Assembly (NCBI GenBank): GCA_030704615.1
Contig: CM060732.1
Location: 32,099,053 to 32,159,052 of the forward strand
Length of the DNA: 60,000 nt
DNA from: Takakia lepidozioides
Taxonomy: Eukaryota; Streptophyta; Takakiopsida; Takakiales; Takakiaceae
Direction: 5' to 3'
Shown: positions 24,481-36,652 of the stretch, one piece after another
Numbering within the stretch: position 1 is the stretch's first letter
Layout: each line of letters opens with the position of its first letter
The notes under the pieces: generated by a model
Seen by the model: only the letters and a program-made list of their open reading frames with translations
Database searches by the model: none
What the model was told of the DNA's origin: nothing
Program-made: the position numbers and the translations under genes

Positions 24481-24978
24481 CCGTCATACACTGGTGGCTG
24501 GAACTGGCACGCGTCGTGTTCCAGTCGACTTCATCCGTGCGAACGTGTCAGGGGTCACAATCTCTTCATCACCCATACGGCAGAAAGTGGTGGACGGTGG
24601 CAACGCTTCGGGAGACGTGGCTGCTTACGCATCTGCTCGTGCATAGTGGTTGCATGTTCCACCGCTTCGCTCTCTCGCTCCTTGCCCTTCTGCAGTGACG
24701 TTCTCCTGCGTTTCCTCTCCTTATGCGGCATAGTGGTAGCATAGAGTTTGGAAGGTCAGGCGACTCCGGCAAAGAGGAGGACGCGGGATTTTGGGAAGCC
24801 GCCGACGACACGACTTAAGCTCCGTCTCATGCATGAAATGCAGACGTCGTTATCCGGAGACTCGGATCGCCCACCAGTGAGAGATTCGTGCTTCGCGGAT
24901 GTGAAGCACTCCATACGCAATATTCCTTTACACCTTTGTTTTGGCGTGCAGTGTCTCATGTTTTCCTGTTTGTTTGAC

Positions 24979-27900
24979 ATGGGAGCTGGGGAGGGATCGC
25001 AGGGGGGCGAGGCAACACAGTCAACTTTGGATACTCCTGCCCGGGTGCTGCGCTCACAAGGTGGAAGTGCATCGAGGCAGACGAGTCCTCATTCAACACC
25101 TCAGATATCGCCTCCGAAAAGCCCACCTAGAGTTCGGAAGCCGAGAAAGCAGAAGGAGCCCATGGCTTCGCCAGTAAAACCCCTAGGGAGACTGGAAGCG
25201 GAGATATTGGGTTTGCAGTCAATTTCAGAAAACACAGATGCGGTGGAGGCCGCTGGAGATGTGGGAGTCGGATCTGCAGAAGGGCGGCCCATTCAACTGA
25301 CAGAAGGAGAGGACGATAACGTGGTACGACTTGGCGACGATCAGAACCTGCTGGAGCTTGCGGAGGAGCAAAACCTCCAGGACAGTACACAGGCTGGTGA
25401 GAGGGGTGAGGGAAGTGACAGAGGTGATACAAGTAAGAAACTGGTGGCGGGTATGCTCATGAGCGCACGAGACATGAACATAGCAGCAAACAGGTTGCTG
25501 GCAGAGACTCATAGCAACATAGGCCGCGTTTTGGGCTCCATGGTGTATCCCGAGAACCTTAAAGTTCCTTTGTGTCGCATGGTAAGCCTTCCAGTTGTAA
25601 GGCAAGCACTGCCAGGGGATATCGATCGACTGAAGCACAACTTCAGAGAAGGGTACAGACGGGGGTCGGCAGCATTCTACGTTTCCATTGAGAATGACCA
25701 GGGTGTCACAAGGGGCCCCACTGCAGAGGAGCTTCAGAATTGGGGCCCCCACTGGCACACTGTTAATGCCGAGTTTGAAGCCTATCTGAAGACTAATCCC
25801 ACATTCGCACACATGGAAGGGAAGATGTTCTTCGTTTGGGACGGGAACCACAGGATGCTTGCCTGGACAGAGTACATTGCTGAAATGCATCCGCAAGATA
25901 TCAGTTGGCATTACATGGTGGACTGCATTGTCGTGAAGGTGGACGTCAGGGACAGAGGACTGTTGAAGGGTGCCATGGCGGATATAAATCTGTAAGTATA
26001 CAATTACATCCTTGTGTACTGCCTATTGCGGCGCCGAAATAGGCAATGTTCACCACTGTCATGCACTCTATGAACTGGAAATTGGATTGCTGTGCCGAAA
26101 TCATATTTTCATGTTGTTTTTTTTTCTCCATGGCAGGGTAACAGAGAGGGCCTTCGTGGAAACTCATCTGGCACATACGCTCTACAGAGTGCAAGAAGTG
26201 GGGACAGCTCCGCTGACGGACTTCCAAAAGTCCCTCGATCCCGAGCTGTACAGGAAGTCCCTAGCGAAAGCAGATCGCACCTGGTACCGACCAACACTGG
26301 ACGCCATGGTGGAGATCCTCTATTCGGTGAGGTTCATCTCAAATTTCAGTATCAATTTAATTATTTGTTGCAGGGATCCGTGGCCTGACTGTATCTGCTG
26401 GGTATGGGAATGCAGACGAACATCAGGGATGACTTGGCCTATGCCAAAAGGCAGTTCTTTGAGAATGATGCCCCCAACAAGGCGGACGCGTCGATAGAGA
26501 GTCATATTGTGCAGGCAGGGAAGCAATCCCGGACCAAGTACAGGTCCAAACTTGTTAAGCAAGTTGCAATCGCTGACCCTGGTCTTGGTGCCGAGTTCCT
26601 GGCGGAGATAGGACTGCATTACTCCAGACCCATGAAACCGGAAATGTCCATGGAGAAACTTCATCACATCGCAGTGTCCTGTGTTGAGCCGGCGGAGAAG
26701 GTAAGCATGTGTTTATTTGTTTTGTGACTTCTCGCGATTCTTATGTTGGAGCTCTTGTCTGACCGATGTGAGGTGGCTGCAGACGAGGTGGCTGCGAATC
26801 TGGAACGGCCATACAAACACGAAGCTGTACCACTTTCCCATCGAGCCAACAGACGACAAAATGAACGACTGGCTCAATGTCATGACTTGGTGGCATCAGG
26901 TATAATTTTCTCCTATTCTGTGTTGGACATCGTCGCAATTTCAAAATCATGAATGTTTTGGAAACCTGCCATGATGCAGGTACTGACCCACGCCAGGAGC
27001 AATTGGACTGCAACACCACCACTTTCAAGTTACAGATCGACTGGACGAAGCCTGAGACAATGGAGAACTACGTGCAGTCGTGGCGAGGGCGCTTCGCAAA
27101 CCTCTTTTTCAGAGAAATTGCAAAGGCAAGACGCAGCGTATACATCGAAGAGCAGGAGGGTGCCGACAAAGCGGCAATGCGTGTCCTGTTCAGGTAATCT
27201 GCTGACAATGCATCCCCCTATTTGCAGTTTAGATGATTTGGTTAAGCAGCGATGGATATTGCGGCGCCGAAATATACCTCTGCAAGATGTGAGTCTGGGT
27301 AATTGGGGCACGGTCCACTCCGTATTTCGGTGCCGAAATACCTTGTGCATTGACAACTTCCACTTGCATGATGCATCGGTAGAATGATTTTTGTTGAACT
27401 GCCTCGTGATTGCAGGTACATAAACTTTGCACTCATTCCGTCCGGAGCCATTCAAAGGGTTCCACCATTCTTCCTGGCGTGGAGGACACCTGGAGGTCGT
27501 GGAACGATGTACACAGAAGTAATGGCGAAGGAGTGGCATGCCGAGCATTTGGTAAACTGCCCCTGGTATGTGGATCTCCCAAGTGGGACCGTTGACCTCT
27601 CGGAGGTTAACTTGAAGAAGGAAGCGAATGCCAGGGCTATGAAGGCGCAATCGGATCCCCAACCAGAGACGCGGAAAGACTGAAAGCAGAGGAGGCAGCC
27701 AAAGCAGAAAGCACTGAGAAAGTCAGCCAAGGCGGCAGCGTTGGCGAAGGAGCAGATGGAGAAGCAGGCAGCTGAGCAGCCCAAGGACAGGAAGAAAAGA
27801 ACGCGCAAACAGGGGCAAAGACGAAGACCCCCACACCCAAGAAGAAGAAGCAGCAACACAGTCAGCCAGATGAGGAGGATTCGGACGACGATTCCAGCAG

Positions 27901-29867
27901 GAAAACACCCAGGGGGCCACACCTCGTCCGAAAATTCACAAGGGCCAGCGCCGGGGGGTCGGCTGCAAAGAGATCACTATACGAGGATGCACCTGGCAGA
28001 CCCTACCGTGCGGTGCAGATTGCGGGCAGGGAAGTCCTCAAAACACCCACAATTGTGGAGTGTGTTAATGAAAATTTCCTAACTGCTCTGACCAGAAGGC
28101 TGGAGATAACGAGTTTGAGGAAGGCGATCGAGGCCCACCAGGGGAAGGGGAAGAGGAAGGCCACTGGCAATGATATGGAGGACACTCCTGGCTACACAAA
28201 GATGATGGGAGTTTTGTGGCGATGAGCCACGGCAAAAAGAGCACAGTCGGGGGCAGGGCGGTGAAAGCCTCCATCGACATGATCCTTGTGGATATCCCGG
28301 ATGGGCAGGAGATACTGGGGCTGGGCTCAGTTCCCTGGTGGAACAAGTACGACGAACGATACTGGAGCCACACATTCGGGTTCGCAGCCAACATGTTGGA
28401 CGACGTTGGCTGTGTTGTTGTGCTAGCAGCCGATGGAGAAGTCACTGAGAATGATATCAAAGTATGGACGGGGAGAAGTGCAGCACCCATCCTGAAAAAG
28501 ATCTGGACTTGCATCAACACGCAGGGTCTTCTCAACGATGGCCAGAAGGTATGCTGTGGTTCTCCTCTGCTATGTCAATTTCTGGCCGAAATTGCCCCTG
28601 TACATGTAGGCCACCTCTGACGTTTTCATTTCCTTCTCTGCAGACTCTTATCTTTCAGGCATTTTGCTTCGTGAAGGAACATTCGAAATTCAAATTACGT
28701 GAAGCAGGAAGACTTGTTGATTCCACAGTTGATCCACTGGAGTATAACGTCCTGTTCAACCATGTGGGAGAGAAGGACATTCTTTGTGATTTGTCGGGCA
28801 AGCCATGGAGGTATGGCAGGACCAGGAGTCCTGCATTCATCCAGACGCTCATGGAAACGTGTACGGATGTTGAAGGCAGGGTCCTTGACGTCACTGCAAA
28901 TACAGGTGAGAACGTTAATTGAATGCGGCACGAAATTGACACCATTTCCGTTTCTGTATGTTTGCTTGTGCGAGGAAGCGACTCATTCTTGAGTTTGGCT
29001 GTGGTTGTCGTATGAATTCGCAGGTGCCTGTATGTGGGCGGGAAGGATGTCGAACCGATTGTGTTCTCATTTGAGGGGGATACGGCCTTGTACGATTACA
29101 ATTTGGCGGGCCTTCGTCTGCCTCCGACTGAGGATCCCAAAAACGCAGAAGAGGACGTGGAAGGAGAGGAGGAAGATGAAGAGGAGGAAGTCCGGGAAAT
29201 TCGTTCGATGCAGGGGCGCCCGAAGCCGCTTCCCCCAATGCCTGTCTTCGAGTGAGTTGCACCATAGTAAGTGTATTGGTTTCGGTTGTAGGGACCATGC
29301 AACCTGCCGATGATTCCCTGTTTGAATTCTCTAATGTACTTCATTCTATGTTTGTGCGTACACTCAGCCTTGCAGAGTCGTCCGACGAGGAGAAGCTGGG
29401 AGACTTGCTCGAATCGGACCCTGTTGCAGAGGAGGAGACAGAATCGCATCGGCCATTCTTTGCCAGAAAATCGTTTCTCGCGAGTCCCCAGAAGCCCTTT
29501 TTTCTACCAGCCTATGCAGACACGGCTGCCAAAGAAGCCATCAGGAGGGAGGATAGGCCTACGGTTAGAGCAATTGACATACGGGAATGAGCAGAGAATT
29601 ATAATGAGGCGTGAGGCCAAACATAGAATTGTGAAAGGCAGAGTAGGGAAGTTCGTAATAGAATCCGCGTCCGAGAGCGAGGGGAATGTCGAGGAGACTT
29701 CCGCACCCAGGTGGACAGTTCCGGCTGGTGAGGATGGTATTTTTGAGGGGAGGGCTTCTCAGAGTAACAGCGGTAGCGGCAGTGCAGGTTCGGAGGCAGG
29801 TGGAAGGCAGCCATCCTTGCATGAGGGCGGGGATGCATCGGACAGTGATAGCGGATCCTCACCATAG
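24979..29867 (+). pseudogene. Gene A: ParB-like/DNA-methyltransferase-like fusion (inner element)
   Basis: Exons by splice sites and by comparison with gene B: to 25991, 26137-26326, 26416-26700, 26783-26899, 26997-27193, 27416-28548, 28644-28905, 29024-29251, 29369-29867, about 1300 residues. The first ATG is uncertain (24829 or 24979). An N-terminal Ser/Pro/Lys linker precedes a ParB/sulfiredoxin-type domain with VWDGNHRMLAW (WDGNHR at 25837-25854). After a long middle part comes a beta-class methyltransferase-like fold: LVDIPDG (28291-28305) in place of DPPY, then WNKYDERYW, RSPAFIQTL and VLDVTANTG as motif I. The fusion resembles bacterial and phage ParB-methylase proteins. Breaks: frame slips in the Lys-rich part (about 27680-27830), near 28210, at about 29054 (one base lost) and near 29590. 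Introns 1 and 5 contain the element palindrome. Confidence 0.75.
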
Positions 29868-30089
29868 CAAAGTCTCATTTGGATCCTTTTGTTGTACAGT
29901 TCTGAAACACTTAATGAATATATTGACGATTTGAAAAATCATTGTGTTCAGACTGCTTGTCCATTCCCTACATTTCTTCCGCCAACCAAAATCTATAATA
30001 AAAGCAGAAGAGACGCAAACTTCAGTGAAGAACCCTACAAGTAATTTATGCACACCATCGACCCGGGAACTTGAAGCCATGAAAAACCC

Positions 30090-30410
30090 TGCCGTTTCTA
30101 ACATTCCTATTGGGAAATTTGGCGCCGAAATAGCCCAGTTTGCGCCTTCGTTATATGGGCCTCAAAAATTCCACGGATGAATTACTGCACCAAAATATTG
30201 CGATGGAAGCCTTCAGCACAAGGCACTTCACCACATTCCACTTGGGTATTTCGGCGCCGAAATTGCCCGTTCTGCGCCATTAAATACCGCACTATATCAC
30301 ATTTTAAGAGGTAATTTCGGTGCCGAAATACCCCGGTGGATGTCTTCAAAACACCATTTTAGCACACTGCTCTGGGAATAACGGCGCCGAAATTCCTCAT
30401 TCCGCATCCT
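30090..30410. repeat. Right subterminal TTTCGGCGCCGAAA copies
   Basis: Four copies or variants (TTTGGCGCCGAAATAG, TTTCGGCGCCGAAATTG, TTTCGGTGCCGAAATA, AACGGCGCCGAAATTC) follow the end of gene A at about 65-bp spacing. The spacing and the AATAACGGCGCCGAAATTCC form mirror the left cluster at 17440-17710, as expected for subterminal repeats. Confidence 0.82.
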
Positions 30411-30489
30411 GGACCAGGAGAAACAGACCCTATTACCGAGGTAAGAGGACATAAACCGTCAATAAAGGCAGGAAAATTCCAATTCCGCG

Positions 30490-30557
30490 GATGTCCGCTC
30501 ATGAGCTCATAGGCTCATAGGCTCATGGGCTCATGCGCTCATGAAATAGTAAACCTC
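30490..30557. repeat. Right TIR and GCTCATGAGC repeats of the inner element
   Basis: Five TCATGAGC/TCATAGGC-type units in a row end at GCTCATGAAATAGTAAAC. The reverse complement of this end matches the left end at 16951. Palindrome composition changes here: no GGCGCC unit occurs beyond this point. Confidence 0.72.
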
Positions 30558-30562
30558 GTGTG

Positions 30563-31075
30563 TCGTGCAGAAGAGCACAACACAAACACTGACACTCCAG
30601 AGTCACCTCGCACGGATGTGTGCAACACAAGATCATTTCCGACACAACCCTTTATACCGAATGACCCCATGGCGACGATGACGGCAAAATGCAAAGCACA
30701 GGGTAGGCAGTATGACACACGTGGATGCATATGTGAAGCACAACATTTATGGCGAATCTGCAAGAACTGCTCCAAATTGAACTAGCATTAGATTTCTACG
30801 GCACTTCCGAATTTGAAACAATGCAAGAAGGCCGCCATATATTGGCAGGCATCGAAGTACATCTGACATATATCACAAGTACATGCAACGGATGTACATA
30901 TTTTCTAGCACTTTATTTCTTGAATAATACAAAGATGCCGAAATGGATGAATTCCGTTCGCACACAATAACAACACCCGCATCCAAATACGGTTGACAAT
31001 GTCCAATTTTGATTTTGGTTACATGCAATAGCAACCCTTGTTGCAAACGTCAAACTGGAGAGCTCTAGAAGCATC
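30563..31075. other. Middle-element sequence upstream of gene B
   Basis: No gene is supported. This is the resumption of the middle element after the inner insertion and should contain the promoter side of gene B. I see no convincing core promoter motif. Confidence 0.35.
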
Positions 31076-34000
31076 GTGGGGAGCCCTTGTTTCCAGCGGA
31101 GGAGGAAGAGAAGGAATTCATTATACTTCACGAGCTCTAGAAAGAGGAATAGAGCCAGATATAGAATGAGGATGGAAAGAGTGGCCGAAGAGGAAAAGGC
31201 GGAAGAAGAGGGCAAAGAGGAAAGTTCGGCGATGGAAGAGCAGGAATCCGGAGAAGAACAGCAGCCTGCCATAGTTCCAAGAACAGATGAGGAGGACACT
31301 GCATCCGAGGGAGAGGCAGATGCCGAAGATGATGTTGACGCTGGCCTCACGAAGAACCTAATAGTGGAAGAGAGGATGGGGGAGATGCTCCAGAACATGC
31401 GAGGCATGGAGAGCAGTCCGAAGCGCAAAGGGTCCCCGGCGATTGGGGAGTCTTCTGGAGCAGCCAAAAAAAAGGTACAATCTTTGAAACCCACCTTTGT
31501 GCTTCATTGCTGATGTGAACCCAAGTTGAGATTCTATTTCGATATGAACATAGTCTACACACGGCATCTCTGCCAGGTTGCATCAACCGCGAACAAGAAG
31601 CTCAAACAGTGTGCGTTGACGCACACTGTTTGAGCCTTCCATTTTGCTGGCTTGTTGATGTGCGAAACGGCCAAATTGGGGAACTAGGGCAGGTTCAATC
31701 CACCACGAATTGGAAGCTGAAACAGTGTGCGTTGACGCACACTGTTTGAGCCCCGCATTTTACTTGGTTGATGGTGTGCAAAACGGCCAGATAGGGCCAC
31801 TATGCCCGGTTCAATCCTCCACTATTTGGCAGCTGAAACAGTGTGCGTTGGCGCACACTGTTTGAGCCCACCTTCTCATTGATTTTTCATCTGAAAAACG
31901 GCCTCAAACGGCATGTATTTGAGGATCAATTATCATTTACATGGCAGCTCAAACAGTGTGCGTCAACGAACACTGTTTGAGCTCACCTTGTCATTGCCTT
32001 TGTCATCTGAAAATCGGCCACATAGGGTATGAATTTGAGGATCAATCATCACTTACCTGGCAGCTCAAACACTGTGCGTTGGCGCACACTGTTTGAGCTA
32101 CCCTTATCATTGCCTTCTTCGTTTGAAAATCGGCCACATAGGGCATGTCTCTGAGGATCGATGAACACTTATCTGGCAGCTCAAACAGTGTGCGTTGGCG
32201 CACACTATTTGAGCCCACCTTCTCATTGATTTTTCATCTGAAAAACGGCCACAAACGGCATGTATTTGAGGATCAATCATCACTTACATGGCAGCTCAAA
32301 TAGTGTGCGTCAACGCACACTGTTTGAGCTCACCTTGTCATTGCCTTTGTCATCTGAAAATCGGCCATATAGGGTATGAATTTGAGATCAATCATCACTT
32401 ACCTGGCAGCTCAAACAATGTGTGTTGGCGCACACTGTTTGAGCTACCTTATCATTGCCTTTTTCGTTTGAAAATCGGCCACATAGGGCATGTCTTTGAG
32501 GATCGATGAACACTTATCTGGCAGCTCAAACAGTGTGCGTTGGCGCACACTGTTTGAGCCCACCTTCTCATTGATTTTCCATCTGAAATACGGCCACAAA
32601 CGGCATGTATTTGAGGATCAATCATCACTTACATGGCAGCTCAAATAGTGTGCGTCAACGCACACTGTTTGAGCTCACCTTGTCATTGCCTTTGTCATCT
32701 GAAAATAGGCCACATAGGGTTTGTATTTGAGGATCAATCATCACTTACCTGGCAGCTCAAACAGTGTGCGTTGGCGCACACTATTTGAGCCCACCTTGTC
32801 ACTGTTTTTTCCCTGTGAAATTTAGCAATACAGGGCATGTCTCTGAGGTTCGATGAACACTTACTTGGCAGCTCAAACAGTGTGCGTCAACGCACACTGT
32901 TTGAGCTCACCTTGTCATTGCCTTTGTCCTCTGCAAATCGGCCACTAAGGGCTTCTCTTTGAGGTTCAATGAAGACTTACCTTGCAGCTCAAACAGTGTG
33001 CGTCAACGCACACTGTTTGAGCTCACCTTTTCTTCAACACATGGACTGTCTGCCATGCTCAAACACCATCGTCTCATGTTTCACTCTTATATCAATTTGA
33101 ATGGACAACCCTGCAGGAGAAGATGCAAAGTGTGGCGGAGGAGATCCCTTCGGGGCTGGGGAAGGAGATCATTGTTGATGTTGACGATGAGTTCTATGAA
33201 AGCAAAGCCGCTGAGATGCTGGGGGGTCAGAAGGTTAACTCTTAGCTTGTGGTGCAAAGTATGCTTGCCCCGGGTGGGAGGTTGAAGATTCCCCTGTGTA
33301 GGATGGTTTCCATGCCCGTCGTTCGACCACCCCTCATCAAGGACATTCTCAAGCTAGAGGCCGAGTTTGTTCATGGGTAGTTGGATGGATCCGCAGTGTT
33401 TTACATTTGTACAAAGGATTCCAGAGGCAATGAGCTCCTTGTGGATGAGTCAATCGTGGACTGCTGGGATCCTATTTGGAGACAGGTGAACAAATCCTTC
33501 GAACTTCTTCTCTCCAGGAAACCTTCCACCCAGGCAATCTCGGGGAAGATGTTTCACGTTTGGGATGGGAACCACCGGTTGCTTGCATGGATGGCTGTCA
33601 TTGGGAGGCTGCACTCACAGGAGGAAGAGTGGCATTACTCTGTTCGATCGATGGTGCTGGATTGTGAGGGGAACATGATGGGTCTTCTGACGGAAATGAA
33701 TGATGTGAACGGGTTGGTTTCTCATTCTACATGTTCCACTTGTAGTTCCGTGGTTCTTTGATTAAAGTCCTTGAATTTCATTCTGACTTTCAGATATCAT
33801 TCTGCAGAGGAACGGAGACATCGCATGTCAAAACGAGTTTGGTTCACACACTGTATAGGATACAAAGGATCGGGCAGATGCCCTTGACCAACTTCAAGAC
33901 CATCCTTTCAGCAGAGACGTACAAGAAGTGCGAAAGCTCCAAGACATCGGAAACGTGGTACTCGTTGACACGTGAGGCTTTCATGAAGTACATGTACACG

Positions 34001-36652
34001 GTGAGATACATCTTCCTTCATCTGCCTTTTCCATATTCCCTTGGGTTGATGCAACTCTCGTGCATTCCCTTGCAGCAAGACATTGCAGATGCAGGGAAGC
34101 GTGGCAAACTGGAATACTACAGGTCAACCCCTGAGGAGATAAGGACAGCAAAGGGGGTTGAGAGTCACATCCAAAAAGAGATGACCGCTACAAGAAGGAC
34201 TATAATGAGTGCTTTTGTGAAGCAGTTGAGAATTGCCGACCCATCATTCGGATCGCAGTTTCTCCTGGAGATAAAAAAAACCATTATAACAAACCAGGCA
34301 AGCCAGAGATGGCCCAGGAGAAGTTACACAGGTTGTCTACCGCCATTGTGTCTTCAGAACAGAAGGTGAAGTGGCTACAGATATGGAACTCCAATCCCAC
34401 AGTTAGGGATACCCACATGTTCCCCAGGCCGGAGAAAGAGAAGAAGACCCAGCGTGTCATTCCTGTCAGTGACAATGTGCTGGACACATGGCTTCACAAG
34501 GCCACTTACTGGAGCCAGGTGTGATGTCCTTTCCTGTGTCACTTTCTTTTCTCTTTTCCTGTCCTTCTCTTTCCATTGCCTCTCACATTCGCTGTGATTG
34601 TTTTTGGGTTCATTCTTGCATTTGAATTGTTTTGCAGTTGGAAGAAAGGGCACGGTCGGTTCTGCATACTCAGCTGGCTGACTATGGCATCACTATGACA
34701 GCACCGAAGGTCTCCTTCGAAGCATACATGAGGAAATGGAAAGCCACAGTGTGGCACTCTTGTTTCTTTAGAGAGTTCAGCAAGGAGGGTGGCATCAGTC
34801 GGACACATGACCTCGACCAGCAAGAAAAAAGAGAGGAAGCCTGGAAACGATGCCTTTACAGGTGCACACCCTGGGCCGTTCAGGCTACTTAGTGTGCTGT
34901 GGTTGCAATGTACTGTGACACATACAGTTTAAGGGGGTCTTCTTGGCGTGAGAAAGAACAAGGGGGTGGTTGATCCCAAGGACCCGTACCATGCAGTGGA
35001 ACATCCGACGAGGGTCATTCGCCCTACCAGGTTGGAGATGGCCAACGTCGGATTCCTTGCCATGATGGAGTCCAAGAAATCTGATTACAAGGGCGAGCCA
35101 TCACCAGTGTGGGAGAGGATTGTGGAGTTCCTCGGCACGGTGCGTGTTCTCTTTTGCATCTTCTCTGCTGTGGGCATGGATCGTTTCAATCCTCTTGAGT
35201 ATTCCATTGTAATTTTGTTTGCAGGCTAAAATGACCAAATCCTGGGTGAACGGGAAGGAGAAGCAATATGCAGCCAAACTCATAATCTTGGACATCCCTG
35301 ATGGGTTGGCAGTCCCGGATGTCCCTCCATCGGGTGCTTGTCTGGGTTGGAATGCTTTTGATGAGCGCTACTGGCGGTGGGTTTTCTCCTTTTGCAATTT
35401 TTTCCTGTCCGATGCAGGTGTTTTGGTGCTCATACAGTCGGCCGACGTTCGCTGTCGCCGTGCACTTGCCAGCTATTTGAAAGCCTCGGGCATGAGAGTC
35501 CTGAAGACATGGAATTGTGTGAACAGCATGTACCTTACAAAGGGGGATCGTCCGGGAGAGATGGTAAATTTGCCTTCCTCTTCCTCTTCTTGGTGGTTCT
35601 CGGATGGAGTTGTGTAGGTCACTCGAACTCATATGTAGGGGCCTGATTTTTAAGCTTCTTAGTTCCTTGTGGATGTGTTGTTCGCAGACTCGTTTGTTTG
35701 AAGCTGTTTGTCTCGTCCGAGTTGCATCCACCAACGACTCCGGCCGGCATTTCGGAGTTCGCCATCACTCATGGGGGCAAGTTCATAGACGACAGGACAG
35801 ATCCTCCACGGATGACATGCACCACAACTACGTGGACAACAACGTGTGGTTGCGAAGGGGGAATGGGGTTCCTTGGAGAGGGGCGAGGGAGAGGAGCCCG
35901 GCTTTCATTCAAACGATCCTACACAGACGCCAGAGTTCTGGATTTGTCAATGGGCACAGGTTCGTCTCTTCAACATTCAGATTTCATGAGGTTTGATTGA
36001 GCTTGCACTTTCAGTACATCCCACCGTTCCAAATGTGTCTTCAATGTCTGCTTCCTTCATTCTATTCCACTGTAGGTGCTTCGTACCACGCTTGCAAGGC
36101 CAGTGCGCGACATCTCTTTGGGATTGAAGGGGATGCTGAGATTTACAAGAACCTCCTGATGGGTTTGGGTGGACACACTTCTCAAGTCCTTCCGAAGCCC
36201 CGTCCCGCTGATATTGATACAGCGGAGACTTCCGACAAGGAGCTGGACTCCGATTTTGCCTATGAGTGAGTTCAACCTGTGGATGCTTGCATTGTTGTTT
36301 CAATATCGAGAATCACTGTTCTTGAGGCAAAGTTCACATGGCAGACATCCTCTTCGTTGGACTTGTGTATTGCATATTGTGTTCTGAATGGGTTTTTGTC
36401 GACATGTGCAGGAGTCCGCGTGCTTCCACTTGCCCTCCAGGGCTATCACACCTATTTGGACTTCTTTCCAGTCCTCCTCGGTCTTGCGTGCTACCTGTCT
36501 ATGCGGAGGCACTCGCAACAAGCATGACCGTTCATGGCACTCGGAGTCCACCCATCGACGGCCGTGGTAGAAGACGTGGTGTTGGGGCGAGAATCTTTGT
36601 GGATGACATAGCACAGGAGGTCGAGACTGATTCTGATGACTGTGACACTTGA
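31076..36652 (+). pseudogene. Gene B: ParB-like/DNA-methyltransferase-like fusion (middle element)
   Basis: Paralogue of gene A with matching intron positions and phases. Exons: to 31474 (acidic/Lys-rich N-terminus, start uncertain), 33117-33712, 33808-34000, 34076-34518, 34638-34861, about 34948-35139, 35225-35563, 35688-35959, 36076-36265, 36412-36652. The ParB-type motif HVWDGNHRLLAW is at 33555-33590. The methyltransferase-like part has ILDIPDG (35291-35305), WNAFDERYW, RSPAFIQTI and motif I VLDLSMGTGASYHACK followed by HLFGIEGDAEIY, a good match to the beta-class AdoMet fold. Decay: TAG at 33243 and 33378, a slip near 34295, a net shift in exon 35688-35959, and loss of the exon matching 27416-27680 of gene A. 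Intron 1 (31475-33116) holds a palindrome array. Confidence 0.75.
31602..33030. repeat. Thirteen-unit palindrome array in intron 1 of gene B
   Basis: Thirteen copies of a 35-bp near-perfect palindrome (CTCAAACAGTGTGCG, 5-base centre, CGCACACTGTTTGAG) recur about every 115 bp. Centres are TTGAC, TTGGC or TCAAC. From unit 3 the order TTGGC, TCAAC, TTGGC repeats three times together with matching spacers, giving a higher-order unit of about 345 bp. No copy occurs outside the middle element. Confidence 0.9.

Larger units (their letters stand above)
16947..30562. mobile_element. Inner element, about 13.6 kb, nested in the middle element
   Basis: The left end near 16951 has GGGGGTTGCTATTCCATGAGC. 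The reverse complement of the right end near 30557 has GAGGTTTACTATTTCATGAGC. Both resemble the right end of the middle element (GTGCTATTCCGTGAGC), so the two elements are relatives. Inside lie gene X, a SWIM transposase and ParB-methyltransferase-like gene A. Nearly all TTTCGGCGCCGAAA-type palindromes in the window fall between these limits. The target duplication is weak: TCGTGCAAG (16938-16946) versus TCGTGCAGA (30563-30571), 7 of 9. The exact ends are therefore uncertain by some bases. Confidence 0.68.

Noticed and set aside
31602-33030. CRISPR-like array (palindromic repeats with regular spacers)
   Set aside because: The spacers are repeated copies of one another, the units form a higher-order tandem pattern, there are no cas genes, and the array lies in a eukaryotic intron.
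33243-33380. UAG reassigned to an amino acid (two TAG in gene B, two in the Ulp1 gene)
   Set aside because: In-frame TGA and TAA also interrupt neighbouring transposases, frameshifts accompany them, and gene X and the SET gene appear to end at TAG. Ordinary decay is simpler.
24979-36652. Genes A and B as host nuclear tandem duplicates
   Set aside because: Each lies within its own element limits, with a different private palindrome and a related transposase remnant in the same relative position. Nesting explains the arrangement better than tandem duplication.
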